Positions 51,922-61,203 of a stretch of 64,000 nucleotides of DNA are shown here, in pieces (position 1 is the stretch's first letter; every line of letters begins with the position of its first letter). The stretch is from Bifidobacterium vespertilionis. Its GTDB lineage: Bacteria > Actinomycetota > Actinomycetes > Actinomycetales > Bifidobacteriaceae. The stretch is from assembly GCF_008698145.1 (NCBI RefSeq), contig NZ_RZNZ01000018.1, positions 1-64,000 of the forward strand, given 5' to 3'. The notes under the pieces are model-generated. The model was not told the DNA's origin, ran no database searches, and was given only the letters and a program-made list of their open reading frames with translations. The position numbers were made by a program, and so were the translations under genes.

Positions 51922-52887
51922 TCAGCCCTTCACGGCTCCGATCATCACGCCCTTATCGAAGTACTTCTGCAGGAAGGGGTAGATGACCAGCAGCGGAAGC
52001 GTGGCCACAATGATCACGCCGTACTTGATCTGATCGGCGAACTGTTGGGCAGCCAAACCTGTCATAGCGGTATCGGTGCCCATCTGGTTCGTCTGATTGG
52101 CCAGCAGGATCTGCTGAAGAACGTTCTGCAGCGGCAACTTGTTCTGCTTGGTGATGTACAGAAGGCCGTTGAAGTAGTCGTTCCAGTGACCCACGAAGTA
52201 ATACAGGCCGATCACGGCGATGATGGCGCTGGACAGCGGCAGAACGATCCTCAGGAAGTATCCGAAGAAGCTCAGGCCGTCGATCTGGGCCGCATCATGC
52301 AGGTCCTCCGGGATGGAGGTCTCGAAGAACGAGCGGGCGATGATGAGGTTCCACACGGACACGGCACCCGGCACAATGAACACCCACATGGAGTTGAGCA
52401 GACCAAGCTGCTTCATGAGCAGGTAGCTCGGGATCATGCCGCCGGAGAAGAACATCGTGAACGTGAACAGGAACATGATTATGCGGCGCGGCTTGAACTC
52501 GGCGCGGGACAGCGCGAAGGCGGCCGGCATGGTCACGACCATGTTGAGCGCGGTGCCGAGCACGGTGTAGATGATCGTGTTCTTGTAGCCATTCCAGATG
52601 CGAGCGTCACTGAACATGGTCTGGTATCCATACAGGCTCACGCCCTTGGGAATGACCGTCACCTCACCGGCGGAAACCGCGGCCTGGTTGGAGAAGGACG
52701 CGATGATCACGAACCACAACGGGTAGATCACCGCGAAGACCACGGCGGCCAGGATCACCCAGATCACGATGTCGACGATCCAGTCGCTGATCGACTTTTG
52801 CTGACGAACCTTCGGATTGAAGGGGATTTCATCGGAAGAGAGCTTGGGCGCACCCACGTACTGGGCGGAATTCGTTGCAGTGGACAT
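51922..52887 (-). CDS. Carbohydrate ABC transporter permease, LplC/YtcP type
   Basis: A 321-residue inner-membrane permease with six predicted segments after a polar N-terminal tail of about 35 residues. The coupling loop reads DAAQIDGLSFFGYFLRIVLP at about 225-244, and the C terminus YPFLQKYFDKGVMIGAVKG is typical of CUT1 permeases of the LplC/YtcP group. It pairs with the permease encoded 15 bases upstream. In Paenibacillus a transporter of this type, next to GH67, imports aldouronic acids. No ATPase gene is nearby, so a shared MsmK-like ATPase is likely. Confidence 0.92.
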   Translation of the reverse strand: MSTATNSAQYVGAPKLSSDEIPFNPKVRQQKSISDWIVDIVIWVILAAVVFAVIYPLWFVIIASFSNQAAVSAGEVTVIPKGVSLYGYQTMFSDARIWNGYKNTIIYTVLGTALNMVVTMPAAFALSRAEFKPRRIIMFLFTFTMFFSGGMIPSYLLMKQLGLLNSMWVFIVPGAVSVWNLIIARSFFETSIPEDLHDAAQIDGLSFFGYFLRIVLPLSSAIIAVIGLYYFVGHWNDYFNGLLYITKQNKLPLQNVLQQILLANQTNQMGTDTAMTGLAAQQFADQIKYGVIIVATLPLLVIYPFLQKYFDKGVMIGAVKG

Positions 52888-52902
52888 ATTGATCGTCTCC
52901 CC

Positions 52903-53874
52903 TTAGAAGATGCTGGTGTCGGAAACCTTCTTGGACAGGAAGTTCGCAAGCACCAGGAAGAAGAAGTTGATGACGGTGTTGAACAAGCCGATGGCCGTGG
53001 AGTAGCTGAACTGGAAGCTGATCAGACCCATCTTGTAGGTGTAGGTCGAAATGACCTCGGAAGCCGTGGAGTTCAGCGTGTTCTGCATCAGGTAGACCTT
53101 CTCGAAACCGACGCCGAGCACGTGGCCCATGTTGAGCACGAGCAGGATGACGCAGGTCGGAAGAATGGTGGGGATGTCGATGTGGCGGATGAGCTGGAGA
53201 CGTCCGGCACCATCCATCTTCGCGGCCTCATACAGGGAGGTGTCCACGGAGGACAGGGCCGCCAGATAGATGATGGAGTTCCATCCGCAGTGCTGCCAGA
53301 TTTCCGAGATCCAGTACAGCGGTGTGAAGGCGCTCGCCACGCCGAGCAGACTCTGATCGCCCAGGAAGCGGCCGATCAGACCGGTGTCCGGCGTCAGGAA
53401 GATGTTCAGCATGGACACCAGCACCACCGTGGAGATGAAGTGCGGCATGTAGGTGATGGTCTGCACGAAGCCCTTGATCTTGCGCGAGCCGATCTGGTTG
53501 ATGAGCAGGGCCAGAATGATCGGGGCGAAGAATCCCATGACCAGCGTCCACAGGGAGATGCGGAAGGTGTTGACGAGGATCTGCGCGAACTGCGGATCAT
53601 TGAAGAACTGCTGGAAGTATTTGAAGCCCACGAACTTGCCGCCGGTCAAACCCAGCTTTGGGTTGAATTCGCGGAATGCGAGCTGGATGCCGTACATCGG
53701 CACGTAGGCGAACAGAGCCACGAAGCACATGGCTGGCAATACCATCAGCCAGTGCTGCCAGTAGCGGGAGAAATGGAAGGCAACTTTGCCGGTGAAAGTG
53801 GTCGGCACGCCGGATGCCACTTCCTTCTTTGCTTTGCGGGGCTTCGATGCCGCCGCGGAATTATTGACGCTCAT
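52903..53874 (-). CDS. Carbohydrate ABC transporter permease, LplB type
   Basis: A 323-residue permease with a Lys-rich N-terminal tail and six segments. The coupling loop is EAAKMDGAGRLQLIRHIDIP at about 217-236. LPAMCFVALFAYVPMYGIQLAF and TYMPHFISTVVLVSML are characteristic of the LplB family. GAGGAA precedes the ATG at 53874. It lies between the binding-protein gene, 132 bases upstream, and the second permease, 15 bases downstream. Confidence 0.92.
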   Translation of the reverse strand: MSVNNSAAASKPRKAKKEVASGVPTTFTGKVAFHFSRYWQHWLMVLPAMCFVALFAYVPMYGIQLAFREFNPKLGLTGGKFVGFKYFQQFFNDPQFAQILVNTFRISLWTLVMGFFAPIILALLINQIGSRKIKGFVQTITYMPHFISTVVLVSMLNIFLTPDTGLIGRFLGDQSLLGVASAFTPLYWISEIWQHCGWNSIIYLAALSSVDTSLYEAAKMDGAGRLQLIRHIDIPTILPTCVILLVLNMGHVLGVGFEKVYLMQNTLNSTASEVISTYTYKMGLISFQFSYSTAIGLFNTVINFFFLVLANFLSKKVSDTSIF

Positions 53875-54006
53875 TACAATTCCTCGTGTGATATCCCGAT
53901 TTTGGAATAGGAAAGTCCGGGTACCGTTTCCGCGCAGATGGCGACTGCGGTGCCCGGACTTATGGGACCGGATGCTTCCACCCGATTTCAGCTGATATGA
54001 ATCAGA

Positions 54007-55611
54007 TCACTTCACCCAGGTGTCGTAGGCCTCCTGCCAGAGCTGGACCTGCTGGTCGAGACCGGTGGTCTTGAGCTTCTGCACGTAGGTGTCCCACTCA
54101 TCATCGATGTTGGTGTTGCCCTGAATCCAGTTGGCGGTGGATGCCATGGCGTAGTTCATGATCGTGGTGTTGAGGTTCGAGATCGTGGTGGCGTCCTCGA
54201 GCTTGGTCTTCACATACGCCGGCATGGTGTCCTTGACGTGGTCGTAGTGGGTGTAGTACTCCTTGTACACCTCGTCGGTGGCCTGCTGCTCGTCGGCGTC
54301 GGTGTCACCCTCGATCTTCATGTCGGGGGAGATATACGAGGCCATAAGCTGGGAGGGAGACATGGTCAGCTCATACTTCTCGGGCTTGATCTTGTAGGTC
54401 TTGTCGCCGGTCTTCTCAACGTAATCGGTGCCATACCAGGACTCGACGGACATGTCGGCGCTGTAGAACGTGTCGATGATCTTGAACAGGGTGTCCTTGT
54501 TCGGGGCATCGGCAGCCATGGCCATGGAGTTGGTCACGACCGGAGCGACCTGACCAGAGGAATCCCAGGTGATTTCGTCATCGGACTGGGATGCATCAGC
54601 CTTCAACGGGGGCAGAGCGACGTACTGGTCGTACAGCTTGTTGCCCACGCCACCACGCGGGGTCCAAGCGAAGCCCATGCCCACGCGAGCGGTCTCACTA
54701 TCGCCCTTCATCTCGTTGGTGTAGGTGGAGGAATCCTGCGACAGCACATTCTTGGAGATCAAGCCCTCCTTCATGAGCTTGGCCAGAAACTTGGTGACCT
54801 GCTTGTACTCATCGGAGATGAAGAAGTTGGCGACCTTGCCATCCTTGACGTAGATGCCCTGCATGGACGGCGAGGAGTTGAAGTTGGTCACCAGGCCCAG
54901 GGAGTTGAGCAGCATGTACGGGGAGTACCACGTGATCTGGCTGGTCTCGAGCTTCGGGAAGCTCATGCCGATCTCGTCGGCCTCGCCGTTGCCGTTCGGA
55001 TCCTGCGTGACGAAGGCCTTGAGAACCTCCTCCAGCTCATCCCAGGTGGTGGGCATTTCAAGGCCCAGCTTGTCCAGCCATGTCTTGTTGATGATCATGT
55101 GCTGACCGGTGGTGCTGTAGGCATCGCCCTTGTAGGTGGGCAGCGTGTAAAGCTTGCCCTCGTTGTTGGTGGCGATCTTCTGGACGTCGGGGTACTGCTC
55201 GAACATGGCCTTGACGTTCGGCATCTTGTCGAGGTCCTGCGAGAAGTCCTCGAACAGGTCGCCGTACTGGTCCGGGTCTCCGGTGTAGTAGGCACGGATG
55301 TTCAGGTCGGCGATGTTGGCACCGGCCAGAGTGGCGGACTTCTGCTGGCTCCAAGCCGAGCTATCCACCTCCTCCCATTCGATCGTGCAATCGCATGCGG
55401 CCTGAAGCTTCTCCGGCCACTTCATATCCTTGATGGCCGCCGTGTTGCTGTTCTTGACCACGCGGATCTTGACCAGCGGCTTGCCATTGGCATCCAAACG
55501 GGTGCCGTCGGATCCGGCATCGCCACCGCCACAGCCGGAAAGCGCCATGGTGACGGCAGACAGCGCCGCGATAGCAGTCACGGCCTTCTTCATTCCACGT
55601 CGTTGTGACAT
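54007..55611 (-). CDS. Extracellular sugar-binding lipoprotein, LplA type
   Basis: A 534-residue substrate-binding lipoprotein. The signal peptide ends in the lipobox ALSGC with Cys at about residue 27, followed by GGGDAGSDG. The large two-lobe fold shows KNSNTAAIKDMKWPEKLQ near the N terminus, LYTLPTYKGDAYSTTGQHMI near 150, and ANWIQGNTNIDDEWDTYVQK at the C terminus, all typical of LplA-like proteins. It probably binds xylo- or glucuronoxylo-oligosaccharides. AGGAG precedes the ATG. A consensus promoter and two operator-like sites lie upstream. Confidence 0.92.
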   Translation of the reverse strand: MSQRRGMKKAVTAIAALSAVTMALSGCGGGDAGSDGTRLDANGKPLVKIRVVKNSNTAAIKDMKWPEKLQAACDCTIEWEEVDSSAWSQQKSATLAGANIADLNIRAYYTGDPDQYGDLFEDFSQDLDKMPNVKAMFEQYPDVQKIATNNEGKLYTLPTYKGDAYSTTGQHMIINKTWLDKLGLEMPTTWDELEEVLKAFVTQDPNGNGEADEIGMSFPKLETSQITWYSPYMLLNSLGLVTNFNSSPSMQGIYVKDGKVANFFISDEYKQVTKFLAKLMKEGLISKNVLSQDSSTYTNEMKGDSETARVGMGFAWTPRGGVGNKLYDQYVALPPLKADASQSDDEITWDSSGQVAPVVTNSMAMAADAPNKDTLFKIIDTFYSADMSVESWYGTDYVEKTGDKTYKIKPEKYELTMSPSQLMASYISPDMKIEGDTDADEQQATDEVYKEYYTHYDHVKDTMPAYVKTKLEDATTISNLNTTIMNYAMASTANWIQGNTNIDDEWDTYVQKLKTTGLDQQVQLWQEAYDTWVK

Positions 55612-55626
55612 CTCTGTTCTCCTGTC

Positions 55627-55697
55627 CCGAAACTTTAGATGTTATCCTCGAAACGTTGAGGTGATTCTTTTATACAGCAGGGTGACTACTTTGTCAA
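55627..55697 (-). promoter_or_regulatory. promoter and operators of the LplABC operon
   Basis: On the minus strand TTGACA (55692-55697) and TATAAA (55669-55674) are exactly 17 bases apart, the best promoter in the window. Two CGAAAC-containing sites follow downstream of the start point, at 55646-55657 and 55627-55638. Confidence 0.85.
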
Positions 55698-55988
55698 ACC
55701 ATTGCACAAACGCTGCGCAGATCGGCGTGTTGCCTTAATTTCCAACGATTTGACGCTTTAGTCACATGGACTGAATGAAACGATCACCATCGCTCAGTTT
55801 CGAGCATCATGACCAGAATACCCCCCCCCCCCGCGACGTTTTCACGTCTCAATCAGCCCAAAATCCCCCACTACTGACGCCAGATTTTCGACTCACTTTC
55901 GAAACTAATGACCTGACACGTACCCCCACGCGCAAAGCACTTGACTTCATCTATGATATTGCATAGGAATTACATAAGGATGCTGCTT
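55698..55988. other. AT-richer intergenic region with a run of 12 C
   Basis: About 290 bases between the LplABC promoter and the RelB-like gene. It contains twelve consecutive C (55821-55832) and a further TTTCGAAA site near 55897-55906. Composition is AT-richer than the neighbours. No other gene is seen. Confidence 0.6.
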
Positions 55989-56264
55989 ATGGCTCTGATC
56001 CAAATCAACGTCCCGGACGACATCAAGGAACGAGCGGACGCGGCATTCGCCCGCAACGGCATCACCACGCCAATGGCCATGAAGATGATGGTCACCCAAG
56101 TCGCCAACGAAAACCGGACGCCGTTCGACGGCATATTCAGCAATGGGACCAGCCGCGAGCTCACCGAAGACATGCGAAGGGACATGATTTTCGCCGAAGC
56201 CCAGGAATACGGGCTCATCCCGGATGACGCCACCGATGCCCGCGTCATTCCCAATGCAGACTGA
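55989..56264 (+). CDS. RelB/DinJ-family antitoxin, orphan
   Basis: A 91-residue protein with the ribbon-helix-helix start LIQINVPDDIKERADAAFAR, then GITTPMAMKMMVTQVANENR, as in DinJ and RelB, and an acidic C-terminal tail. No toxin gene follows: 189 bases downstream lies the end of the opposite-strand GH43 gene. AAGG lies nine bases before the ATG at 55989. It may be a solitary regulator or a remnant of a toxin-antitoxin pair. It differs clearly from the antitoxin at 15.4 kb. Confidence 0.85.
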   Translation: MALIQINVPDDIKERADAAFARNGITTPMAMKMMVTQVANENRTPFDGIFSNGTSRELTEDMRRDMIFAEAQEYGLIPDDATDARVIPNAD

Positions 56265-56299
56265 AGCGCCCGGCCAGTGACGGCCTGAGCGACCGTCTT

Positions 56300-56377
56300 C
56301 ATCCACGGAACTCGAATTTCCCGTCGAAACCGGCGGAATCCCAAGGATGGATTGAAGAAATTCGAGTTCCATGGATG
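56300..56377. repeat. 21-base inverted repeat after the orphan antitoxin
   Basis: CATCCACGGAACTCGAATTTC (20 of 21 bases paired) at 56300-56320 pairs with 56357-56377 around a 36-base centre. No T-run follows. It may be a terminator, the end of a lost element, or a recombination scar where the toxin was lost. Confidence 0.7.
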
Positions 56378-56453
56378 AGAAGGACAGCTGAGAAGGGCAG
56401 AGGAGCAAGGCAGATGAGAGGGGCTGAAAGGTCACACTCAGATCAGGCCCCTC

Positions 56454-58100
56454 TCACTTCCGCCCAGCTTCTGCCGCATCGACGCCCGCCAGGCACCCCA
56501 CGAACCCACCGGCACGATCGGTGCTCAGGAAGGCCGCAGGCAGATCAGCCACGATCGTCGCGTTCTTTGGCATCCCGGCCGTCAGCAGCATCAGCGCGTC
56601 CCGATCGTCCCGCAACGCATCCGGCGGCGGACATGCGAACGCCGTCAGACGATCATCATGCAGTCGCAGTCCGATCGCCGTATTCTCCGGCTCCGCCAAC
56701 GCCATAGCCGATCCGACGGCCGATCCAGCGACCTGTTCACCGGCGGTCGATCCGCTCCGCCGCTCGACCGCAATCCGCCCATCGGCGTCAATCGCCACGT
56801 CCACGCCATGCGCATCGTTCTGCCGCAGGGACAAACCGCCAGCAGCCGGCGCGATCACCGTGAAATCAAGACGATCGACGCGGACGTACGCCTTTGAGCC
56901 ATCGCCGCGGACATACAGCAGTTCAGGGTCGCCGGCGCGGACCACGCGATCGCCGAATGGTTCATCAGCCGTCTCAGTCTCACCGATCCGCTCGGGCAAC
57001 CGCCCCAATCCGGGCGCCACCACGGGCCAGCCACTCTCCCAGCCCACCGGCGCGACGAACGTCTCGCGACCCAGATAGCTCACATGATCCCCCGTGGATT
57101 CGCGCACGCCCAGACAGGTGAGCCACCAGCCCTGCTCCGGATGATGCAGCAGATCGGCGTGCCCCACGCACTGCACGGGGTAGTCCGCACCCAAGTGCCG
57201 ATGGGTGAGGATCGGATTGCGCTTGCATGCGCGGAACAGGCGGTTCTTCGCATCGCCGCCAGCCCCGATCACGCAGCGCTCCCCCGGCAGCGGACCGTCG
57301 ATCGGATGCTCGGCCATGAAGCGGGACACCGCGGCGGCGAATCCACTGGGCGCATAGGCGCGCATGATCATCTCGCTGTGCTCCGGCCCGGTGCCGCCCT
57401 CCGCGGTCATGAGATATACGTAGTCGCCGTCCGGTCCGGTGCCGCCGAACCGGTACAGGTGCGGTCCCTCGGCCCACACGGCGTCAAGCCCATAGCCACG
57501 CCACAGGATCACCTTGCCCGCGCCGCCATCCGGCCATGCCGCAAGCTGCCACGTTTCGGGATCGATCGGCTGCGTCCACACCTCGGTCTGGCCATCCCAT
57601 TGCGGGTCGGCTGCGGGTCTGGTCTGAGTCCAGAACACCGTGCCATCGCGATCCTCGAACACATCGGGATCAATGCCATGCGCGCCAGCCACCCAGTACG
57701 GTCCCTCCCATGGCCCTTCGATGGTTTCGGAGGTTATGACGAAATTGCCGCGCGCCGCATTCATCGCATCCAGTTCGGCCTGCGTATGACCGGCCGCGAG
57801 CGCCACTTCACCATCGATGCGCATGGTGGTGCAGACGATCACGTACCTCCCGCGGATCCGGCGCAGTGTGGGCGCATACAGCCCACCCGAGTCCCCCGCC
57901 ACGTCGAGGAACAGCCGCTTGGCAAGATCGCCGCGCACCGCATCGGCCACATGGGTCCAATGCGCCAGATCACGTGAAACATGGATGGGCAGTCCGGGCG
58001 TCAGCTCGAAACTCGAATTGACGAGCACGGCCTCCTCCCGCAGCTCATCCCAGATCCAGCTGGGGTCCGGATGCATGCCGGCGAGGATGGGGTTGTTCAT
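56454..58100 (-). CDS. GH43-family glycosidase (probable alpha-L-arabinofuranosidase or xylosidase)
   Basis: A 548-residue enzyme with a GH43 propeller and a C-terminal beta-sandwich. The base Asp is at residue 12 (MHPDPSW), the middle Asp in GIDPDVFEDRDG at about 145, and the acid Glu in VWAEGPHLYR at about 209. It is distant from the tandem GH43 pair and looks closer to subfamilies that include arabinofuranosidases, so it may remove arabinose branches. It is the third gene of the GH8-GH115-GH43 operon, 76 bases after GH115. No signal peptide. Confidence 0.88.
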   Translation of the reverse strand: MNNPILAGMHPDPSWIWDELREEAVLVNSSFELTPGLPIHVSRDLAHWTHVADAVRGDLAKRLFLDVAGDSGGLYAPTLRRIRGRYVIVCTTMRIDGEVALAAGHTQAELDAMNAARGNFVITSETIEGPWEGPYWVAGAHGIDPDVFEDRDGTVFWTQTRPAADPQWDGQTEVWTQPIDPETWQLAAWPDGGAGKVILWRGYGLDAVWAEGPHLYRFGGTGPDGDYVYLMTAEGGTGPEHSEMIMRAYAPSGFAAAVSRFMAEHPIDGPLPGERCVIGAGGDAKNRLFRACKRNPILTHRHLGADYPVQCVGHADLLHHPEQGWWLTCLGVRESTGDHVSYLGRETFVAPVGWESGWPVVAPGLGRLPERIGETETADEPFGDRVVRAGDPELLYVRGDGSKAYVRVDRLDFTVIAPAAGGLSLRQNDAHGVDVAIDADGRIAVERRSGSTAGEQVAGSAVGSAMALAEPENTAIGLRLHDDRLTAFACPPPDALRDDRDALMLLTAGMPKNATIVADLPAAFLSTDRAGGFVGCLAGVDAAEAGRK

Positions 58101-58176
58101 ATTGTCTCCTTTTACGCGGCCAAACGGACGGAATCCGGGCTTTCTGCGGGGGTTAGACGCTTAGAATGCCACACGC

Positions 58177-61100
58177 TTAGAATGCCAAGCCATCAGGGGA
58201 TTGGCACGGCACCGGGGCGCTCTCCGTCGGTCCCAGATACGATTCAGGCAGCGGTCGGCCGGCCGGATGGATCACCACGCGCTCAAGCACCACGTTGGGC
58301 GTCAGATGGATGAAGCGCACGGCATTGAGCCCCCTGCGGCAGCGGATCGTCACACTGCGCAGTTTGACTGCGTCGATGGCCTCGCGCGTGTACTGCGGGC
58401 TCATATAGAACGGGCGATCGTGATCCTCCACCAGATCGAGCACCTCGATCGGCCCGTCGTTGACGCGCATGGCGGCCAACTGCGAGCCGTCGCGGCCCAC
58501 CGGCAGGGTGGGCGCCATGACCCACGTGAGCTCATAATCGCCATCGGCCGACGTGATGAACCGGTATTCCAGCCAAGGCGCGTCTTCGGCATGTTCCACG
58601 TCGCCCACCGAGGTTGCGGGCGTCACGCGCATGGCCACGCCGGTTTTGCCGTACGGGGCGATGCGCTCGAACCGCGATCCGTCCGCCCCCTCCCCGGATG
58701 CCGCCGCATGGTCGGCCTCGATGGCGATCACGCCGCGCGATTGCACGAACGCCGGTCCGTTCGTTCCCTCCGGAACCGCGGCGAGCGCGTCGACGATCAG
58801 CCCATCATCGACCTCGAGCGCGGTGAGCACGCTCACATGGACGCGGGCGTCGCACAGCTCGGGCACGGCATAGCCGCCCTCGGGCTCGCACATCAGACCC
58901 ACCACGGTGAATTCGCCGATCATCCAGCCGTCGTCCGCCTGGGCCGCACACTCCGCCAGCGCCGTACGATCGATGGTGATCGTCACATCGTCATGCGAGA
59001 CCGTACCACCCTGATAGCGCGAGAACGACAGCCAGGGGCACCCGTTCTCGATCCGATATCGCACCGGCTCACGGCTGCCGCAGGACAGCGTCATGGTCAC
59101 CGCATCCACACGCGGATCGGTGAAATGGTCGATTGTCATCCGATCGTTCAGCCACCTCGAGCCAATGTTGTACGCATCCGATCCCTCGAACGAGACGATC
59201 AGACGCGGCAGCCCAGCCGGTTCCACGTATTGGCGGATCGGATACTGGTTGTTGTCGGCGCTCCATCCGCGGAAACCGAAGTGCTCGGAGAGGCCGAACC
59301 CGTCGAACCGCCCGTCGCCCACGTCGTGGAACGCGTCAACGATCTCACGATCACGGCGGATGCAATCGGCCACACGATCGGCAAGCGCGTTCGCATCCAC
59401 ACGGTTCTGCCGGGCATACAAGGCGTTGCGTCCGGCGAGCACCCACGCCATCATGAGGTTCGCGGTGCCGCACACCGGATACCACACCTGCTCGATGAAT
59501 CCGGGCATAACGCGCTCCGGGCATCGGTCCTTGAGTCCGTCGCACACCCTCAGCAGCCGTTCGCAGGTCCGCAGCAGGTTCTCGGCCTCCCCATAATGCG
59601 CGGGGTGGTAGGTGTCGGCACGCATCACCTCATGCTTGCGCCGCTCCACAATGAGCAGATAGTCGTCCAGAACACCGCGGATCAGCGCCAGATCCTCCTG
59701 TCCGAAGGCATCGCCGAAGTTGCGCGCCACCCACCGATCCAGCCAAGCCTGCGCATTGTTCGGATGCGACGGACCATAGGCATCCATGTCGTAGGCCATG
59801 TCGAGGAAGTACGCCAGCGGCATCTCGTTGGTGGCGATGTCTCCCACGTTGACCACCCAGATCTCGCGCACGCCGAACTGCCAGGCGCAGCTCATCTGAT
59901 CCCACACGCGCGGCAACGCCGTGGAGGCGATCCATTCATACGAAGCGGGGCCGCCATGCATGTCCATGTGGTAGTACATGCCCCAACCGCCGTTGCGGTA
60001 ACGGTAGCGCTCTTCGGGCAGCGTGCGCATGTAGCTCACATTGTTGTCCGAAAGCATCACGGTCACGCCGTCGAGTTCCGGGTCGTCCGCCAATCCCGGC
60101 ACCCCGGCACCGGGATCGCCATAGAAGAATCGCTCCACCTCGTTGAACAGGACAAGCTGCCGGGGCACCTTGGCCAGATCAGGGTCGATCTCCTCGCGCA
60201 TGAGCTGGTTCTGGGTGGCAAGCACGTCGCGGATCAGCGCGATGTTCTCCTCCATCGTCGCGTTGGCCATGATTGCCGTATCGCGCTCGCCACGCATGCC
60301 CATGGTGATCACCTTTTCGAATGGCTTGTTGCGTTTGAGGCCGTCCCGCCAGAAACGCGTAATGCCCTCGCGATTGGCCAGGAAGTCCCAGGCGTCGCCG
60401 TAGGGCGAATCGGGGCCACGCATGAGACCGTACTCCTCGCCGGTGCGCATGCATGGCTCGTGATGGGAGGTGCTCATCACCACACCGAGTTCATCGGCGA
60501 GTTCCACCGCCTTGAGCCCCGGACCGTCCAGGGAAATGTTGTCGATCCACATGGCCGGCCACAGGTAGTTGCCCTTGAGGCGCAACAGCAGCTCGAAGAC
60601 GCGCGCATAGCATTCCGCGTTCGCACCGCCAAAGTGGATGCGCGACCAGTTGCCGAAGGCCGGCCATTCGTCGTTAATGAAGAATCCGCGGTATTTCACA
60701 CTCGGTTCGCGGCTAACGCCCTCCACGGACTCGGCCGCGAGCGCAACGGAGGCGCGACGGGCCGGTTCGATGCCGCTCCAATTGCGCAGCGGACTGACGC
60801 CAAGCAGCTCGGACAGGCGCAGCAGACCGTAGATCGTTCCGCGCTTGTCGCTGCCGGCGATCACGATCGCCCGATCGACGCCCGGCAGCGGCCGGTCCAC
60901 GATCCGCGTCAGATGGCGTTCGCGACCGCCGGCGATGATCGCGGGATCGAGTACGGACTGGGCGGCGAGCTCGTCAATGAGATCGCCTTGGCCGATCGTG
61001 CCGTAGATCAGCGCGGTTCGGATGGGCCGGATTCCCGGGTTCCGGGACGGTGCCACGCGGCGCGGGACGGTTCCGATCACGGCGGCGATGTCGTCGGCCA

Positions 61101-61200
61101 CCCAATCGGCCACGCGGCGCACGCCGGGCATGGCTCGCGGATCGTCGATCATGACAAGATCGGCATCCACGATGATGCCAGGGCTAAGGTTGGCATTCAT
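58177..61200 (-). CDS. GH115 alpha-glucuronidase
   Basis: A 1007-residue enzyme that removes (4-O-methyl)glucuronic acid from internal xyloses as well as terminal ones. Recognised features are VIAGSDKRGTIYGLLRLSE near residue 110, the barrel region KYRGFFINDEWPAFGNW, then LKGNYLWPAMW near 170-220, MSTSHHEPCMRTGEEYG near 240, and VMLSDNNVSYMRTLPEERYR near 380. A C-terminal beta-sandwich starts near residue 800. No signal peptide is seen, unlike many Bacteroides forms. It starts three bases after GH8 and is translationally linked to it. Confidence 0.94.
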   Translation of the reverse strand: MNANLSPGIIVDADLVMIDDPRAMPGVRRVADWVADDIAAVIGTVPRRVAPSRNPGIRPIRTALIYGTIGQGDLIDELAAQSVLDPAIIAGGRERHLTRIVDRPLPGVDRAIVIAGSDKRGTIYGLLRLSELLGVSPLRNWSGIEPARRASVALAAESVEGVSREPSVKYRGFFINDEWPAFGNWSRIHFGGANAECYARVFELLLRLKGNYLWPAMWIDNISLDGPGLKAVELADELGVVMSTSHHEPCMRTGEEYGLMRGPDSPYGDAWDFLANREGITRFWRDGLKRNKPFEKVITMGMRGERDTAIMANATMEENIALIRDVLATQNQLMREEIDPDLAKVPRQLVLFNEVERFFYGDPGAGVPGLADDPELDGVTVMLSDNNVSYMRTLPEERYRYRNGGWGMYYHMDMHGGPASYEWIASTALPRVWDQMSCAWQFGVREIWVVNVGDIATNEMPLAYFLDMAYDMDAYGPSHPNNAQAWLDRWVARNFGDAFGQEDLALIRGVLDDYLLIVERRKHEVMRADTYHPAHYGEAENLLRTCERLLRVCDGLKDRCPERVMPGFIEQVWYPVCGTANLMMAWVLAGRNALYARQNRVDANALADRVADCIRRDREIVDAFHDVGDGRFDGFGLSEHFGFRGWSADNNQYPIRQYVEPAGLPRLIVSFEGSDAYNIGSRWLNDRMTIDHFTDPRVDAVTMTLSCGSREPVRYRIENGCPWLSFSRYQGGTVSHDDVTITIDRTALAECAAQADDGWMIGEFTVVGLMCEPEGGYAVPELCDARVHVSVLTALEVDDGLIVDALAAVPEGTNGPAFVQSRGVIAIEADHAAASGEGADGSRFERIAPYGKTGVAMRVTPATSVGDVEHAEDAPWLEYRFITSADGDYELTWVMAPTLPVGRDGSQLAAMRVNDGPIEVLDLVEDHDRPFYMSPQYTREAIDAVKLRSVTIRCRRGLNAVRFIHLTPNVVLERVVIHPAGRPLPESYLGPTESAPVPCQSPDGLAF

Positions 61201-61203
61201 GGC

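Noticed and set aside
56375-56707. Small gene on the plus strand after the orphan antitoxin as a possible toxin
   Set aside because: The frame is antisense to the GH43 C terminus, Pro/Arg-rich, and has no RelE/YafQ pattern.
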